The notes: generated from the letters alone by a model not told the origin. A stretch of DNA of 64,000 bases from Sipunculus nudus (GCA_026874595.1 CM049317.1:73912618-73976617); one strand, 5' to 3'; counted from the first letter of the stretch, positions 1 through 11,829 are shown. A program made the numbers and translations.

Positions 1-359
1 AACGTGGAAAACAAAATCTATATAAATGGGACAGTGGTTACAGAAAAACGCTGTTTTGAATTTAAGATCAGAGAGAAAGGGACAACGGAAATTTAAGGGT
101 ATTGTAACATTTGCAGCTTTTTTACTGTATGTATTTCTGCCTCGATTTAAATTATTTTTATCTCATAATAATGGTTATATCTTTAGCAATAATCTGAATG
201 GTTATTCATGTCATTTTTAGCATTTGCTAATTTCTCAGTAACAAATATAGTTTCGGGACATGAAATGCGACATTTTTTGTAGAAATACCCCTAAACATGA
301 AATTCCATAATAATGTACAATAAATTATCAAAACAACCATGTTTATGTATAACTTATAT

Positions 360-720
360 GCCTAGTTAATGAATGGGCACGCTCCACACGCAGTCGTCCC
401 AGACATCTTTTCGTGTAACCGCTGCTTTGTATTGCAAAGTTCTCTTGTCTGTAACACCAGGGTGGGCACAGAGCAAAGAATTGTAATCAGACCACCGAGA
501 GCGTGGTATTGCATTGTACATCTATCTTTAATTTCAAACATGCGACACCCGCTCTCGCTTGTTTGATTACACTGAGGCATAGGCTCTCATTGGTCTAATT
601 CTTGGCCCTATGCCAGAACGGGTGTTATCAAACCAACGAGAGCGGGTGACGCATGTTTAAATTTTGGATATATACACAATACAATAACTTTCTGTGCAGA
701 AAGTAATGAATGGGCATTCT
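360..720. mobile_element. Small fold-back (MITE-like) element
   Basis: Two inverted arms of about 37 bases at roughly 530-566 and 627-665 share the words CACCCGCTCTCG / CGAGAGCGGGTG and flanking AAACATGCG / CGCATGTTT, separated by about 60 bases. No coding capacity is seen. A short non-autonomous DNA transposon or other fold-back repeat is the simplest reading; target-site duplications were not identified. Confidence 0.5.
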
Positions 721-1882
721 CACACAATGGTATTGATGTTTATGTTAAACAGAGATTATATGTAGGGTTAGTAATGAACCACTGCCGCCAAAAAAGTGCC
801 TTTCGTTTTCTGCCTGTAACTTTGGAACCTCTGATTACAGTTTTGGCATTTTGCTATCCTGACGGTGTCACAAGGGAACTGGCGCCCTGCCGTTTTTATT
901 TATCTCTGACCTTTGACCTTTGACCATTTGCCTTTGGATGGGACGGCGTTACCCCTCTTGACCAAGCAATCAACTTTTATGGGTTGTATACACTGTCATA
1001 AATGAGCAGATTTCTACAAAAAATTGCATGCGTGTGCAACTTACAGAAGCTTGATTTTCGCTTCCAAAGGTGGCGCCACTATTTTTACGTGAAATTCTCT
1101 CCTTATTTTTACCTGAAAGTAAATTTGAGACGTCCGAAATAATTTTCTTTGCAAACATTCTCATGTATAAACACAAATTTATTAGTCAAATGTGGGAGCC
1201 TATTCAAAATGTCCCATTCAGTACCTTGTTTACCGACCAGTGACATTTACCTTTTTTTGATCATCTTGAGTAAAATTCGTTCAAATTAAAGATGTCTCAG
1301 GAATGGTAAACCGACTGTTCCAAATAGTGGTATGGCTATTTATCTATTTATTTATGGTATTTCTTTTTACGTAAAGTGCCAGTTACAATTCTTTCGTTTT
1401 ACGCTTTATTTTTGGATGCAGGCAGGATAATATATAAAATGATTTAAACATTTTTTTCAATAAAGCCGTTTTCTCAAAAAATGTCAGGATGTAATACAAC
1501 CTTTAAAAGAAAATATTAAAAAAAAAACTCGCGTTGTACTGTGCACAATCTCAAACCTGTACTAGATACACAATGTGTTTTGTTTAAGTACTAGCTTACC
1601 TTTACTAGTTTACTTAAACACTGCACATATAAGCTGGTTACCTGTGTCATTGTGCGTCTTTATAATACCAGCCAGTAAATGCAACAGGCTCAATTTAGTC
1701 TGCCGGTGATATATTTTTACACCAGCTATATATGCAGTGGTCTCATGTATATACTATTCTATACATATACTCTAAATAAAAAAAGTTCTTGATGTTTCTT
1801 TTAAGAGCCCACATGGTTCTATCTAGATGGTTCTATACTGTGTGGATGTAGAACTCTGCAAACACACACATACATACACACA

Positions 1883-1885
<3 letters not shown>
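721..1885. other. Non-coding stretch, no gene recognised
   Basis: No convincing coding sequence. It holds a triple nuclear-receptor-like half-site array (TGACCTTTGACCTTTGACC at 907-925), one copy of the dispersed GGTGGCGCCA motif near 1069, and a short imperfect palindrome near 1585-1617 (GTTTAAGTACTAG facing CTAGTTTACTTAAAC). Otherwise AT-rich sequence. Confidence 0.6.

Positions 1886-1937
<52 letters not shown>
1886..1937. repeat. (AT)n microsatellite
   Basis: Uninterrupted TA dinucleotide repeat preceded by an (AC)-rich stretch. Confidence 0.97.
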
Positions 1938-1939
<2 letters not shown>

Positions 1940-2700
1940 ATAGTGTAAAATCACGCTGTAGTTTAAGCGTTAGCAGTGACCGTTTACCCTCAGGGGGAGA
2001 CTCCAGTCGCTTGCCCCGGACAGGCTGACAGGTCGGGCTGTCACCGTTTTGCTTATTCGCTGTGTACTGTATGGGGTTTGCTGTAGAACCAATTGCACTG
2101 GTGTACCGGTCAACTAAAGCATATAGTTCACAGACAAAGGAATATAGTGCGTGTGTTAGTTTGGAAAATTGAGGTCCCTATGGCTTAAATGTCTTTTAGC
2201 CAGCCTGGTTCATTTATATATCATTAGGTAGCCAAAACTGTAGACCACACTCGTGTTAGTTATGTAAGGATTACGTGTTGTAATATTTAAGCAATTAACG
2301 ATCAAAGCACAACACGATGGATTCATATCCACTTACTCTACTCTTAATTTAGTTTTATTAATTATTCTATTAATGCCTACTTTTCATCATCTAGTAAGAT
2401 ATGTGCTAGAGAAAAGCACCGTTACGTTAGAGTTATTCTTAAAGTAGTTATATTTTAGATAAGTTATTCGGGATTAAAGGCCTGACCGGAAACACAGATT
2501 TTGCTAAACCGAGACCATATAGCACACAATTTAGCCTCAGATTATGGCTGTTTCATTTAGATTCTCAATCTTAGGGGGACTAGCTATAAATACACCCAGC
2601 AGACTGAGTCTAGGATATAGAGATAGAGAGTCATAGAGAGCTATAGATAAATTAAACATTGTAGTCAACGTTAGTATAGTCGGAGTATTTTAATCTCAGG
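1938..2700. other. Non-coding stretch, nothing recognised
   Basis: AT-rich DNA with stops in all frames at short intervals. No gene, RNA gene or repeat family was recognised. Confidence 0.5.
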
Positions 2701-2719
2701 TCTTTATATTCAGAAGGCT

Positions 2720-3260
2720 TCCAGAAGCGGATCCGGGGGGGGGGGGGGGGGGGGTCCAGGGGGTCCGGACCCCCCTTTTTTACCCGAAGCAACCATTTTT
2801 AAATGGTTTAGGCCAAAAAAATTAAAGGTATGGTTCTCAGGCACCGCCCGCATCAATTTTAAACCCCCGCATCAAAAATTTTTATTTTGATTTTCAATAA
2901 AAACATTCCAATTTTGAGCTGCTGCCGCTCCGACATTTCTTTCAAGAAGGTAAAATCATACAATTTCCTTTGTTTTGTAGTGCTTTTACTTATTTAGCAA
3001 AAAAAACCTGTTATTTTCATGCTTTTCCCTTATCATTTGACATTTTTATCGAAAAAAAACAAAAAAAATTAAAATAAAAAAAGCGCCCGCCCGCATTGAT
3101 TTCTGAAAAAAAGTGCCTGAGAACCATACCTTTTTTTTATTTTGGCCTTAAGACGAAATTTTGCGGCCTGGACCCCCCCCCCCCTTTTCCGGACCCGATG
3201 ACCTTTTTATAGGATGTTCATTAGTCCTCCAGATTTGGGCCCCCCTTTTCATAAATCCTG
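2720..3260. mobile_element. Fold-back element with G-tract/C-tract ends
   Basis: Matching inverted words occur at 2827-2844 (GGTATGGTTCTCAGGCAC) and 3113-3130 (its reverse complement), with GGCCAAAA outside them and a GCCCGCATCAA-type word inside. Outer ends carry a G-run near 2737-2753 followed by GGTCCGGACC, and a C-run near 3173-3184 followed by TTTTCCGGACCC, again inverted. This is the structure of a non-autonomous palindromic element. No ORF. Confidence 0.6.
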
Positions 3261-3339
3261 GCTTCAGGACTGGCAATTTGTGAAAATGATTATTTAATTA
3301 ATACAAGATTAGTTCTACGGAACGGAGTTCTCTTTTAAT

Positions 3340-4645
3340 ATTGTGGTGTGACAGAGACTTATATGCATGTGCAAGTGCAAATTCTTAAATATCTCAAGTA
3401 AGCTTGCATGGACTGGTCCAAAAATCAAGGTGACCGAAGATCTTGGATAGCCTTGTGATATACCGGAAACTGGTGGCGCCACCTATTATCCTTTTATTTT
3501 TTTTACGCCTTTTAATGCCCCCATAATTGCCACTTGACAATACTGTAAGCATTATAAGTCAAAAACTAATGGACAGATTTCTTTCATATTATGCACATGT
3601 AGAGAGATGGGTTATGGGATGAGGTCTATTTACATTTGGGTCATGACCTTTACTATGAGAGTGGCCTTGACCTTTAATGTGTCCATATTTATTGAAAATC
3701 ACACACCTCTAATGATATCTCCAGTGTTGATGGCCATATGGATTTCAAACGTGACTTATGTATGGTCCACCACTAAAGTAAGAACCCTATAGGTTCTAGG
3801 GTCATGAGGTCAAAGGTCAAGGTCACAGGACACATCTTTAAAAAGATTGTGGATGCATTTTCAGCCAAACATTTCATCTCAGACCTTTCATCTTGCACAT
3901 ATAGTTCATCTGCCAATAGCGGAAGACCCCTATCAGTTTTGAGGCCACAAGGTCAAAGGTGAAGGTCACAGGAGCCATCTGTCCAAAAATTAGTTTCTGG
4001 ATGATAATTCATGCTTTTATTGATGTCTGGATTTCAAACTTGACTTGCATATGTCCCATTGGAAAAGGAAGACCTGAATTGATTTTGGGGTCATGAGGTC
4101 AAAGGTCAATATCACAGGACACATCTTTAAAAAGATTGTGGATGCATTTTCAGCCAAATATTTCATCTCAGACCTTTCATCTTGCACATATAGATCATCT
4201 GCCAATAGCGGAAGACCCCTATCAGTTTTGAGGTCACAAGGTCAAAGGTGATGGTCACAGGAGCCATCTGTCCAAAAATTAGTTTCTGGATGATAATTCA
4301 TGCTTTTATTGATGTCTGGATTTCAAACTTGACTTGTATATGTCCCATTGGAAAAGCAAGACCTGAATTGATTTTGGGGTCATGAGGTCAAAGGTCAAGA
4401 TCAAAGGACACATCTTTAAAAAGATGTGGATGCATTTTCAGCCAAACATTTCATCTAAGATCTTTCATCTCGCACATATAGTTCACCTGCCAAGAGAGGA
4501 AGGACCCTATCGACAATAATTGCTTGCCAAGTGTCAGTATATGCTGCTAAAAATGGGGGCCTATTCTTAAGGGGGGGGGGGGGGGGGGAGCGTACTATGT
4601 CTGGGGATACTGTGGTACCTGCGGTACCAAGAAATGTCTAGTTAT
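3340..4645 (-). mobile_element. AGGTCA-rich repetitive element, minus orientation
   Basis: The sequence from 3340 to about 3710 is the reverse complement of the repeat at about 32990-33300, sharing the palindrome GGTGGCGCCACC, a TGCCACTTGACA/TGTCAAGTGGCA block and the ATGCAC-A/TGCATAA block. From 3801 there are about 2.3 tandem copies of a 289-bp unit (the GTCATGAGGTCAAAGGTCA word starts at 3801, 4090 and 4379). The end near 4590-4645 (GGTACCAAGAAATGTCTAG) is the inverse of the start of the related element at 31865. No transposase ORF is seen, so it is non-autonomous or a composite of nested repeats. Confidence 0.65.
4571..4588. repeat. Poly-G tract
   Basis: Run of about 18 G residues inside the AGGTCA-rich element, just before the terminal-like block. 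Confidence 0.95.
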
Positions 4646-4668
4646 ACCTTATATTTTGCTTGTTTCAG

Positions 4669-4995
4669 CATATTATTGGAGAGGTGTACGAAGTTGATGA
4701 TCAGATGCTTGCTACATGTGATAAATTTGAACGTCACCCAGAATACTACCAAAGATCCAACATCCAAGTAGACCTCATCCCCGAAAATTGTGGGGCGGAA
4801 TGCCAATACATAGCAGAGGGGAACCAGTCTATAGAGTGTATGGCATATCTGATCAACAATTTCAAACCTCACTTACTGGATTTGGAGTTTTACGATGAGT
4901 ATTTAGAAGAAGGTCGCCACGGACTAAAATATGTCAGACGGCAAGACAGGAAGGAACCTTTTTACGATCCAAAACAAGATGTATTAAATGAATAA
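4669..4995 (+). CDS. GGACT-like gamma-glutamylamine cyclotransferase, terminal exon
   Basis: This is the second and last coding exon of an AIG2-like / gamma-glutamylamine cyclotransferase gene, whose enzyme family releases amines such as lysine from gamma-glutamyl-amines while forming 5-oxoproline. It opens after a TGTTTCAG acceptor with HIIGEVYEVDDQML, as do the other copies in the window, and encodes 108 residues plus stop. The motif DKFERHPEYYQR contains the Glu that aligns with the catalytic Glu of the human enzyme (FE in the helix after VDE). The C-terminus (GRHGLKYVRRQDRK) resembles the family's usual tail better than the other copies here do. No matching YGTL first exon is visible in 1-4668; it probably lies before the window. 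AATAAA at 5227 is a plausible polyadenylation signal. Confidence 0.85.
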   Translation, partial: HIIGEVYEVDDQMLATCDKFERHPEYYQRSNIQVDLIPENCGAECQYIAEGNQSIECMAYLINNFKPHLLDLEFYDEYLEEGRHGLKYVRRQDRKEPFYDPKQDVLNE

Positions 4996-5226
4996 CTGTA
5001 TGCAGTAGATTCCATAAAGCAGAATTAAGGATTGTTATCGCAAAAATCGATGCTCAGTAATAATTTACTTGAACAAGGCAGGGTACATTTACAGTTAACT
5101 TTGTTTATGATATACTCTCATTCAGCTACTAAATCTGGCACTTGTGTCGGCATGGTATTGGTTGTAATTTTTTGCAAGGATCCCCTCTAAAACATTTATG
5201 TCACAGACGTTACATTTTATCATATT

Positions 5227-5232
5227 AATAAA
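5227..5232 (+). promoter_or_regulatory. Candidate polyadenylation signal
   Basis: AATAAA lies about 230 bases after the stop codon of the cyclotransferase exon on the same strand, with another at about 5323 (CCCCAATAAAAC). Position-based inference only. Confidence 0.4.
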
Positions 5233-5479
5233 GGTACTAGTAAAGAGAAGACAACATTTAAATGTTAAATCCCGATAAAATATATCAATGTTTCTTTGCT
5301 CTAATATTTACAAGGAACCCCAATAAAACATTCACCTCATAGAACAACAAGTGACCCATGGGTAATGACGCTCAGCCGACTGACATGTTGACAATATGTC
5401 ATTGCACAGGATACTTATTAAGATAATATAGGTGGCATCACCATTCATGCATATTAGCTTAGGTTAATCAAGACCCATT

Positions 5480-6700
5480 AACACACAAAATTTGATGACA
5501 ATCCAACCAGCCTTTCCTGAGGAACCTGGCATTTTGTGTGTGTATTTTCCATTACTTCTTGGGTGCTCAAACATACCCCGAATCTCTGAGAATATAGGTC
5601 ACAGTGACCCAATTTCAGGTTTTGAAGGGAGAACTTTTGAGGAACTCTCAGGATGCCAAGTGAGAAGATTTTGGGTCCAATGGTTATGATTTTTGCCCTA
5701 CTTTGGTATCCAATTTTCAAATATTCTGGGGTGTGCTTATAAGCCCCAGTGCTCATAGAATATGGGTAACAGAGACCTAATTACATGTTTCCAGGGAGAC
5801 ATTTCATGGGCCTCCCTGGTTTTTAAGTTAGAAGATTCTAGGTCCAATGGTTATAATTTGTGCCCTGCTTTGGTATCAAATTTTCAATTATGCTAGGGGT
5901 GCTTATAAGCCCCATAGCTCAGAGAATATGGGTAACAGAGACCTAATTTTAGGCTTCCAAGGATATTTTTCATTGACCTCCCTTCTTGTTAACAGATGGC
6001 CGCATCTTTGAAGGTCTCAAAAATGGAGAGAAAATGCATGAAATTGGAAAAAAATCCAGCCGGCGCAACCAGTCTGCAAGAACTGATGAAACACGCCATG
6101 ATGAAAATGCATGCAAAGAATCATGGCAATCAATGCACACTTTGTTGAGATACTAGAGCTTTTGTATCAAATTTTAAGTTATTCTTGGGGGTCTACTGAG
6201 CCCCATAGCTCAGAGGATATGGGTATCAGAGACCTAATTTTAGATTTCCATTGGGAAATTTCATTGACCTGCAAGCATGTCAAGAGAGAAGATTTTAAGT
6301 CCAGGAGTTACGATTTGTGCCCTGTTAACATATGACTGTGGGGCCACCAGTGTACAGAAACTGATGGAACACTCCATGACCAATATCAATGCATAGAACC
6401 ATGGTGATCAATGCATTAGTTTTTCAGATACTTGAGCTTTTGTATAAAATTTTCCATTATTCTGGGGGGGGGGGGGGGTACTTCAGAGCCCCATAGCTCG
6501 AAGAATATGGGTAACAGAGACCTTATTCCATATTTCCAAAGAGACTTTTTATGGGCCTCCCTGCATGTAAAGAGAGAAGATTCTAGGTCCAGTCCTTTGG
6601 ATTTGTGCCCTGTTAACAAATGACCGCATTTAAGAGGTCTCAAAAATAGAGAAAAAAATTTGTAAAAATCGAAAAAAATATACGTGGACATTTGTTTTGG
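5480..6700. repeat. Tandem array of a diverged ~280-340-bp repeat (part 1)
   Basis: Successive units share the words GCCCCATAGCTC, ATATGGGTAACAGAGACC, TAGGTCCAATGGTTA and GTGCCCTGTTAACA, then AATCATGG..ATCAATGCA and AGATACT.GAGCTTTTGTAT. The ATCAATGCA landmark falls near 6130 and 6409. A G-run has grown inside the unit at 6464-6477. ORFs crossing the units are incidental: stops fall at different places in different units. Confidence 0.75.
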
Positions 6701-8230
6701 GCATATTTATTTTTGTAAAAGAATTATCTTTTTATGTTATGTATTTTTCTCAAGCCAAACTGAGCTGCACAAACTCGGCTCACTTTGGCTCAAGGAAATA
6801 TTGCGGCGCCTCCTGATGAACTTGGCTGGCTCGTCTCAATCTTAACTCGGCTAACGCCGGCGCCGGGCTCTATTCTGATCGAAGAACGAAGCATTGTCTT
6901 TAATTGTTTCAGGGGGACAGGATCACGTGTCCCCCTCAAATAATTAGGGTTGTAGGAAAAAGTACCTTTTGTCCGCATCACTTTCAGGAGAATGAAACAT
7001 GATCATTACATTTTAAAATAATTCCGTCTATTAGTTTTGAGTTTTTTCATATTATCCTAAATAACCTTACAGCTTTACTTATTGGGAAAATTCTGGATAT
7101 GGCATCTCACACCTGCCACATTGAAATGCTAAATAAATTTTATAATTTATCGCATAAATATAAAATCTCTCCACGGCACATATCCCAGTCGGGCGTTCCC
7201 GTCTGGCCTTACAGTCTATATGAGTTATCTTCCGGTACTTTTATCCCCAGTCCACAGAGTTCAGCTTGGTCATGTCTATGGAATTGTAAGTAAGTACATC
7301 GTAGCTGTCAAATAAAAGTTACTTTTAAAATATATGTAGGACTCCTGTTGTAAACACTATTTCATCTTTCAGTGGCAAACAAAATCCAATAACTTTACAT
7401 TACTGTTTTGGTTATTCATGTTTTTTTTATGTGTCAAGGTGTTTTATAAGTACGGTAAAGTTCATGGTTTCAACATGACAGGTCGCATTTAAATGCATAT
7501 ATTTAAAATAAAGCAAATGTATATGCAAAGGCTATCAAACATTAATGCTTACGTTTTCAAAATAAAAGTGCAGATGAACGTACAAACCTATTTGTAGTTG
7601 AACTCAATTTTCCATCTTGTTTCAAATTGAATTTACATATGTGAATATTGCAATGGAAAACATGCTCGGTGGCCTACCTTTAACCTGCTTGGTAAAATAT
7701 GTTATTTTAAAATGAATTCATGATTCTCAACAGAACCATTCTCAGGAACACAAGAAAGTACATTTGCATAAGAAAATCAAACGTTTTCATTTTCATATAC
7801 CAATGAACAGGTACTGAAAGCTCCACATTCAAACGAGAATTCGGTATTTATTGCATGTGTATTTGAACCCAAACCTGGTCGAGCAGTTATGACAATACGG
7901 TTATACAAGCCGTGTCGCTTCTTCAGGTTTTGTCCTGTTTTCGACGGAAGCATTGATACATTATTTACCATCCAATCAGAACCAAAATGATGTAAATTTT
8001 TTTTAAATATCTGTTTATGATAAATATATCACATAAAACTGAGGATACATCAATATGTTTTAGAAAAAGTTTATTATTAAAACTGATTACATATTCTTTG
8101 CACAATATCCTTTTTGGTTGGAAAGAATAGAATGGCATTTAAAACAGAGCTAATCAGAGCATAAGTAACTGTTGTAATAATATTTCTGTATTACGGTAAT
8201 GGGTATTTTTCTTTATATTACATGTGAAAG
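6701..8230. other. Non-coding stretch between repeat blocks
   Basis: No gene recognised. The sequence separates two blocks of the same tandem repeat family, so it may be an insertion or a unique spacer. ORFs of about 60 codons here show no family motif or splice context. Confidence 0.5.
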
Positions 8231-9690
8231 CAGTTTATTAAACTAATGGCCCATGGGCCATGACACTCAGATGAATGCAAGGAAAATTTAACAATGGGCA
8301 ACATGACTGCCACAGTGAAGGTCTAAAAAATTAAGAAAAAAAAATTAAAAGAAAAAATCCAGGTGGTGCCACCAGTCTACAGGAACTGATGAACCCCCAT
8401 GATCAATAGAGATTCAAAGAATCATGGCGATCAATACATCAGTTATTCAGATACTGGATCTTTTGTGTCTATTTTTTTATTATGGGGGGGGGGGGGGGTA
8501 ATATACGAGCCTCATAGCTTGAAGAAAATGGGAAACATGGACCTAATTTCACGTTTCCATGAAGACTTTTCATGGACCTCCCTGATTACCATGTTAGCAG
8601 ATTCTAGGTCCAACGGTTACGATTTGTGCCTTTTAAACGGATGTCAACTTCATTTAAAGGACAGAGAAAAAATGTATAAAAATTCGAAAAAAAAAAATAC
8701 AGGTGGTGCCATCAGTCTACAGGAACCAATGTTACACTTCATGATCAATAGGCATGCATAGAATCATGGTTATCAATGTATTAGTTGTTCAGATACTGGA
8801 GCTTTTGTATCATATTTTTATTTATTCTGGGGTTTCCTTCGAGCCCCGTAGCTTGGAGGATATAGGTAACAGAGATCTTATTTCAGGTTCCCGAAAAAAT
8901 CAAGAATGAAGATTCTAGGTCCAACGGATACGCTCAGTGCCATGTTAACAGATGGGCCTTAATTTGAAGGTCTACAAAAATAGAGAAAAAAAATGCGTGA
9001 AAAAATTGGCCAAAATTACAGGTGACACCACTGGTTTAAAGAAACTGAAGAAACAGTCCATGATCAGTATGCATGCAAAGAATCATGGTGATCAATGTAT
9101 TAGTGGTTCAGATACTGGTGTTTTTGTATTAAAGTTTTAATTATTCTGAGCGGTATTTACAAGCCCGATAGCTCAGAGGGTATGAGTAACAAAGGCCTAA
9201 TTTCACGTTTCCACAGAGACTTTTCATGGGCCTCCAATGAAGTCAAAATAGAAGATTTCAGGTCCAGCGGTTTACGATTTGTGCCCAGTTAACTGATGAC
9301 AGCTTCTTTGAAGGAAACAAAATTAGAGAAAAAATTCGTAAACATTAGCAAAAGTACAGATGGCGCCACCAGTTTGCAGGAACTGATGGAACACTTCATG
9401 ATCAACATTCAAGCAAAGAATCATGGTGATCAATGCAGTAGTTATTCAGATACTTGAGATTTTGTATCAAATTTTTTATTATTGGGGATGGGGGGGGGGG
9501 GGGGGGGGAAGGGGTACTTACGAGACCCATCGCTCGAAGAATATGGGTAACAGAGACCTTATTTCATATTCCAAGGATTTTTTTCGTGGACCTCCCTGGA
9601 TGTTAAAAGTTACAGTTCTAACGGTTGTAATTTGTGCCCTGACGGCACCACACACGGACGATGGACGTCAAGTGATCGCTACAGCTTAGA
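8231..9690. repeat. Tandem array of the same ~320-340-bp repeat (part 2)
   Basis: About four further units, with the ATCAAT..A landmark near 8429, 8770, 9090 and 9428 (spacings about 318-341). Units carry the same GAGCC..ATAGCTCG/CAGA, ATGGGTAACAGAGACC, TAGGTCCAACGGTTACGATT and GCCACCAGTCTACAGGAACTGATG blocks. G-runs occur at the same position in two units (about 8484-8498 and 9490-9508). Confidence 0.78.
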
Positions 9691-9844
9691 TGACTTTCAG
9701 TCAGCTGAGCTAAAAATTATTCAGAATGATTTCACGTACCCTTTGAACCCTATACTTGTTCAAAAGACAAGCGCCATCTCTTGCTTTGATCTGGCATAAC
9801 TTCCGAAAGGCCCAGCCCCAATGTAGGACAATGAATAGACCTAC

Positions 9845-9846
<2 letters not shown>

Positions 9847-9900
<54 letters not shown>
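9847..9900. repeat. (AT)n microsatellite
   Basis: Uninterrupted TA repeat of about 54 bases. It creates spurious Ile-Tyr ORFs on the minus strand. Confidence 0.97.
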
Positions 9901-9902
<2 letters not shown>

Positions 9903-10630
9903 CTCCTTCGATTCAAGCGGGCTTACTCATGAACACCCCTATGATAAAGTAGGCTGTCCTGTAGGTCAGAGAGGGGGACAGACTTCACTTGTTGACTAGC
10001 CCAATTAGGGGATAGGTCGAGCCTCTGTCAAACATACTAAGTCTCCCTATGGCTCTCAGGCAAGTCACGGGGTAACGGTGGTTCCGGCGTAATAAGGAGA
10101 AGAATGAAGTTTAGCGCAGCAGCGACTCTCCATCAATTTATCAAAGCTCTTACCCAAGGACCGGCGGTGGAGCATGTTTTTGGCTTAAATAATAGTATAT
10201 GTTTTAAATTGGTACAGATCTTGTGGCAATTTTGGTTATTTGAATTCCAGTGCATGTGTTGTTGTGTTATCTATGGGAGAAAGCCTACAAGAGCCCCTTA
10301 ATGATGGCTTATTAACTGCAGCTAGTTAATCAGGTGGAACATGAGCCACATACCAGGTTTAACTTAACATAAGTTTTTCATCGACTGATGAATTAGGGGA
10401 GCCGTGGTGTACGAGATGCTTGTTAAACATCATTAAAGTCATGTAATCACAGCTGTCGTCATGCAGACTTGGTAGCAGCTGTAGGCCTATGTTTTTAAAA
10501 TATACAACACACACAGCTAATTTGTTTGCCAATTATATATTGCATGACGGCTACTTTAATTTTCCTTGGCTAATTGGTTTTAAGTCTCCTGCGGGCATAA
10601 TTTATTCGAAAAACAGAATTTAAATTGTCA
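9901..10630. other. Non-coding stretch, nothing recognised
   Basis: No gene or repeat family identified; stops are frequent in all frames apart from short incidental ORFs. Confidence 0.5.
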
Positions 10631-10635
10631 CAAAA

Positions 10636-10776
10636 ATGACCTCAGATTGGAAATCACACACCCAGCAGGCTTTGCAGCCATTCTTCAAGATGATGTCCGA
10701 GTATGATGTCAATTTCACCGGATTCTGTGGTCAAGGAGTAGAGTACATAATTCAAAGCCAAGAGGTTACGTATTAG
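10636..10776 (+). CDS. Possible short first exon or small ORF (unrecognised)
   Basis: An ATG in an A-rich context (CACAAAAATGACC) opens a 46-codon frame beginning MTSDWKSHTQQALQPFF and ending QSQE before GTTACG, which could be a weak splice donor; otherwise the frame closes at TAG 10774. The composition is more protein-like (W, F, G, C, acidic and amide residues) than its surroundings, but I do not recognise a family and no downstream exon could be assigned. It may be chance. Confidence 0.25.
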   Translation: MTSDWKSHTQQALQPFFKMMSEYDVNFTGFCGQGVEYIIQSQEVTY

Positions 10777-11279
10777 CTTGTTTTGATATAATTTTTTGGT
10801 ATTACTGAAATGAATATAATTTTTTACTTAGCTGGAGCTTTGTAAAAAAATTAATGAAGGTTGTACGGAGTTGTAATCACCCTGTCACGTGACCCTGCCT
10901 GCTCCTGTTTGATAACTTTCACAGTCAAGAATAGGCTAACAAAACTAGAAGACAAATATAACAAACCAATCAGCTTCATAAACATACATTAGACCACGAC
11001 ATCTGGAGGTCTTGACATACATCTGCCTATCCGTCCATAATTATATTACGTTTAACCATATTCTTTATGCGGAACATCTGCGCTCGCTCTTACCCTGGTA
11101 AACAAGGACGGTCATAGAATCATAGATTTAGTTATATATTTTTTCCAGCTGGTGGCACTACTTGTCCAAGATGTTTCAATTTAGGCATTCAAACAGAGTA
11201 TCCGCCAGTTTTATAAGCTCTACCGGCTTTCGGGTCAGGTCTCTTAGAAATTGTCATCATTGCCATCTATGTTACACGT

Positions 11280-11618
11280 TCAAAGATTGAATATGTTGTC
11301 CTCGAAGTCTTTCTTTACCATTTCATGATCAACCTGTTTGCCGCTATATTGGAATTCGCTCTCGTCCTGATATTCTTCGTGACACTTCTTATCCAACAGA
11401 CTGGGTCGGAAATTACTGACCAAGTAAGCCATACATTCCAAAATCTGGTTCTTACCATCCGATGACGTCACTTCCGGTATGTTTCTCTGATCCACGTTAT
11501 GTCCCTGGATAAATGTTACTTTGATATTTCTTCTTTCATAGTATTCTGGATGTAATTCAAATTTGTCAAAGTTTTCGAGCATCTGGTCATTAACTTGGTA
11601 AACTTCCCCTCTCACGTT
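11280..11618 (-). CDS. GGACT-like cyclotransferase copy A, exon 2
   Basis: Terminal coding exon of the minus-strand copy. It follows a T-rich TTTTTTTTCAG acceptor and encodes 112 residues from NVRGEVYQVNDQML to NIFNL, then TGA. The helix motif DKFELHPEYYERR retains the Glu corresponding to the catalytic residue of gamma-glutamylamine cyclotransferases. Joining in phase 0 to the exon at 14379-14561 gives a protein of 173 residues, slightly longer than the human enzyme (about 150) because of the acidic C-terminal extension. The intron between is 2.76 kb, most of it a 44-bp satellite. It is very similar to the exon at 34278-34610. Nothing in the frame looks broken, so the gene appears functional. 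Confidence 0.88.
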   Translation of the reverse strand, partial: NVRGEVYQVNDQMLENFDKFELHPEYYERRNIKVTFIQGHNVDQRNIPEVTSSDGKNQILECMAYLVSNFRPSLLDKKCHEEYQDESEFQYSGKQVDHEMVKKDFEDNIFNL

Positions 11619-11829
11619 CTGAAAAAAAATAATGTGATATATGCTATATGTATTAATTTAGCTTAAAGCAAAATTATATGACATATGTATTAAAAATTAT
11701 TAAAGTTGTTTGGATCACATTGAAGCTCTTAAACAAATCGATGCACGGTTCATCTATTTTGCACGACCTGTCCGTAATCCTTTATCTGGTCCATACAGTG
11801 ATGTAGGCCTAAACCTGATGTCCGGAGTA

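Noticed and set aside
9423-9689. Open frame with a poly-Gly stretch in the 330-bp repeat
   Set aside because: The Gly run is a slipped G tract, and equivalent repeat units have stops elsewhere, so there is no coding constraint.
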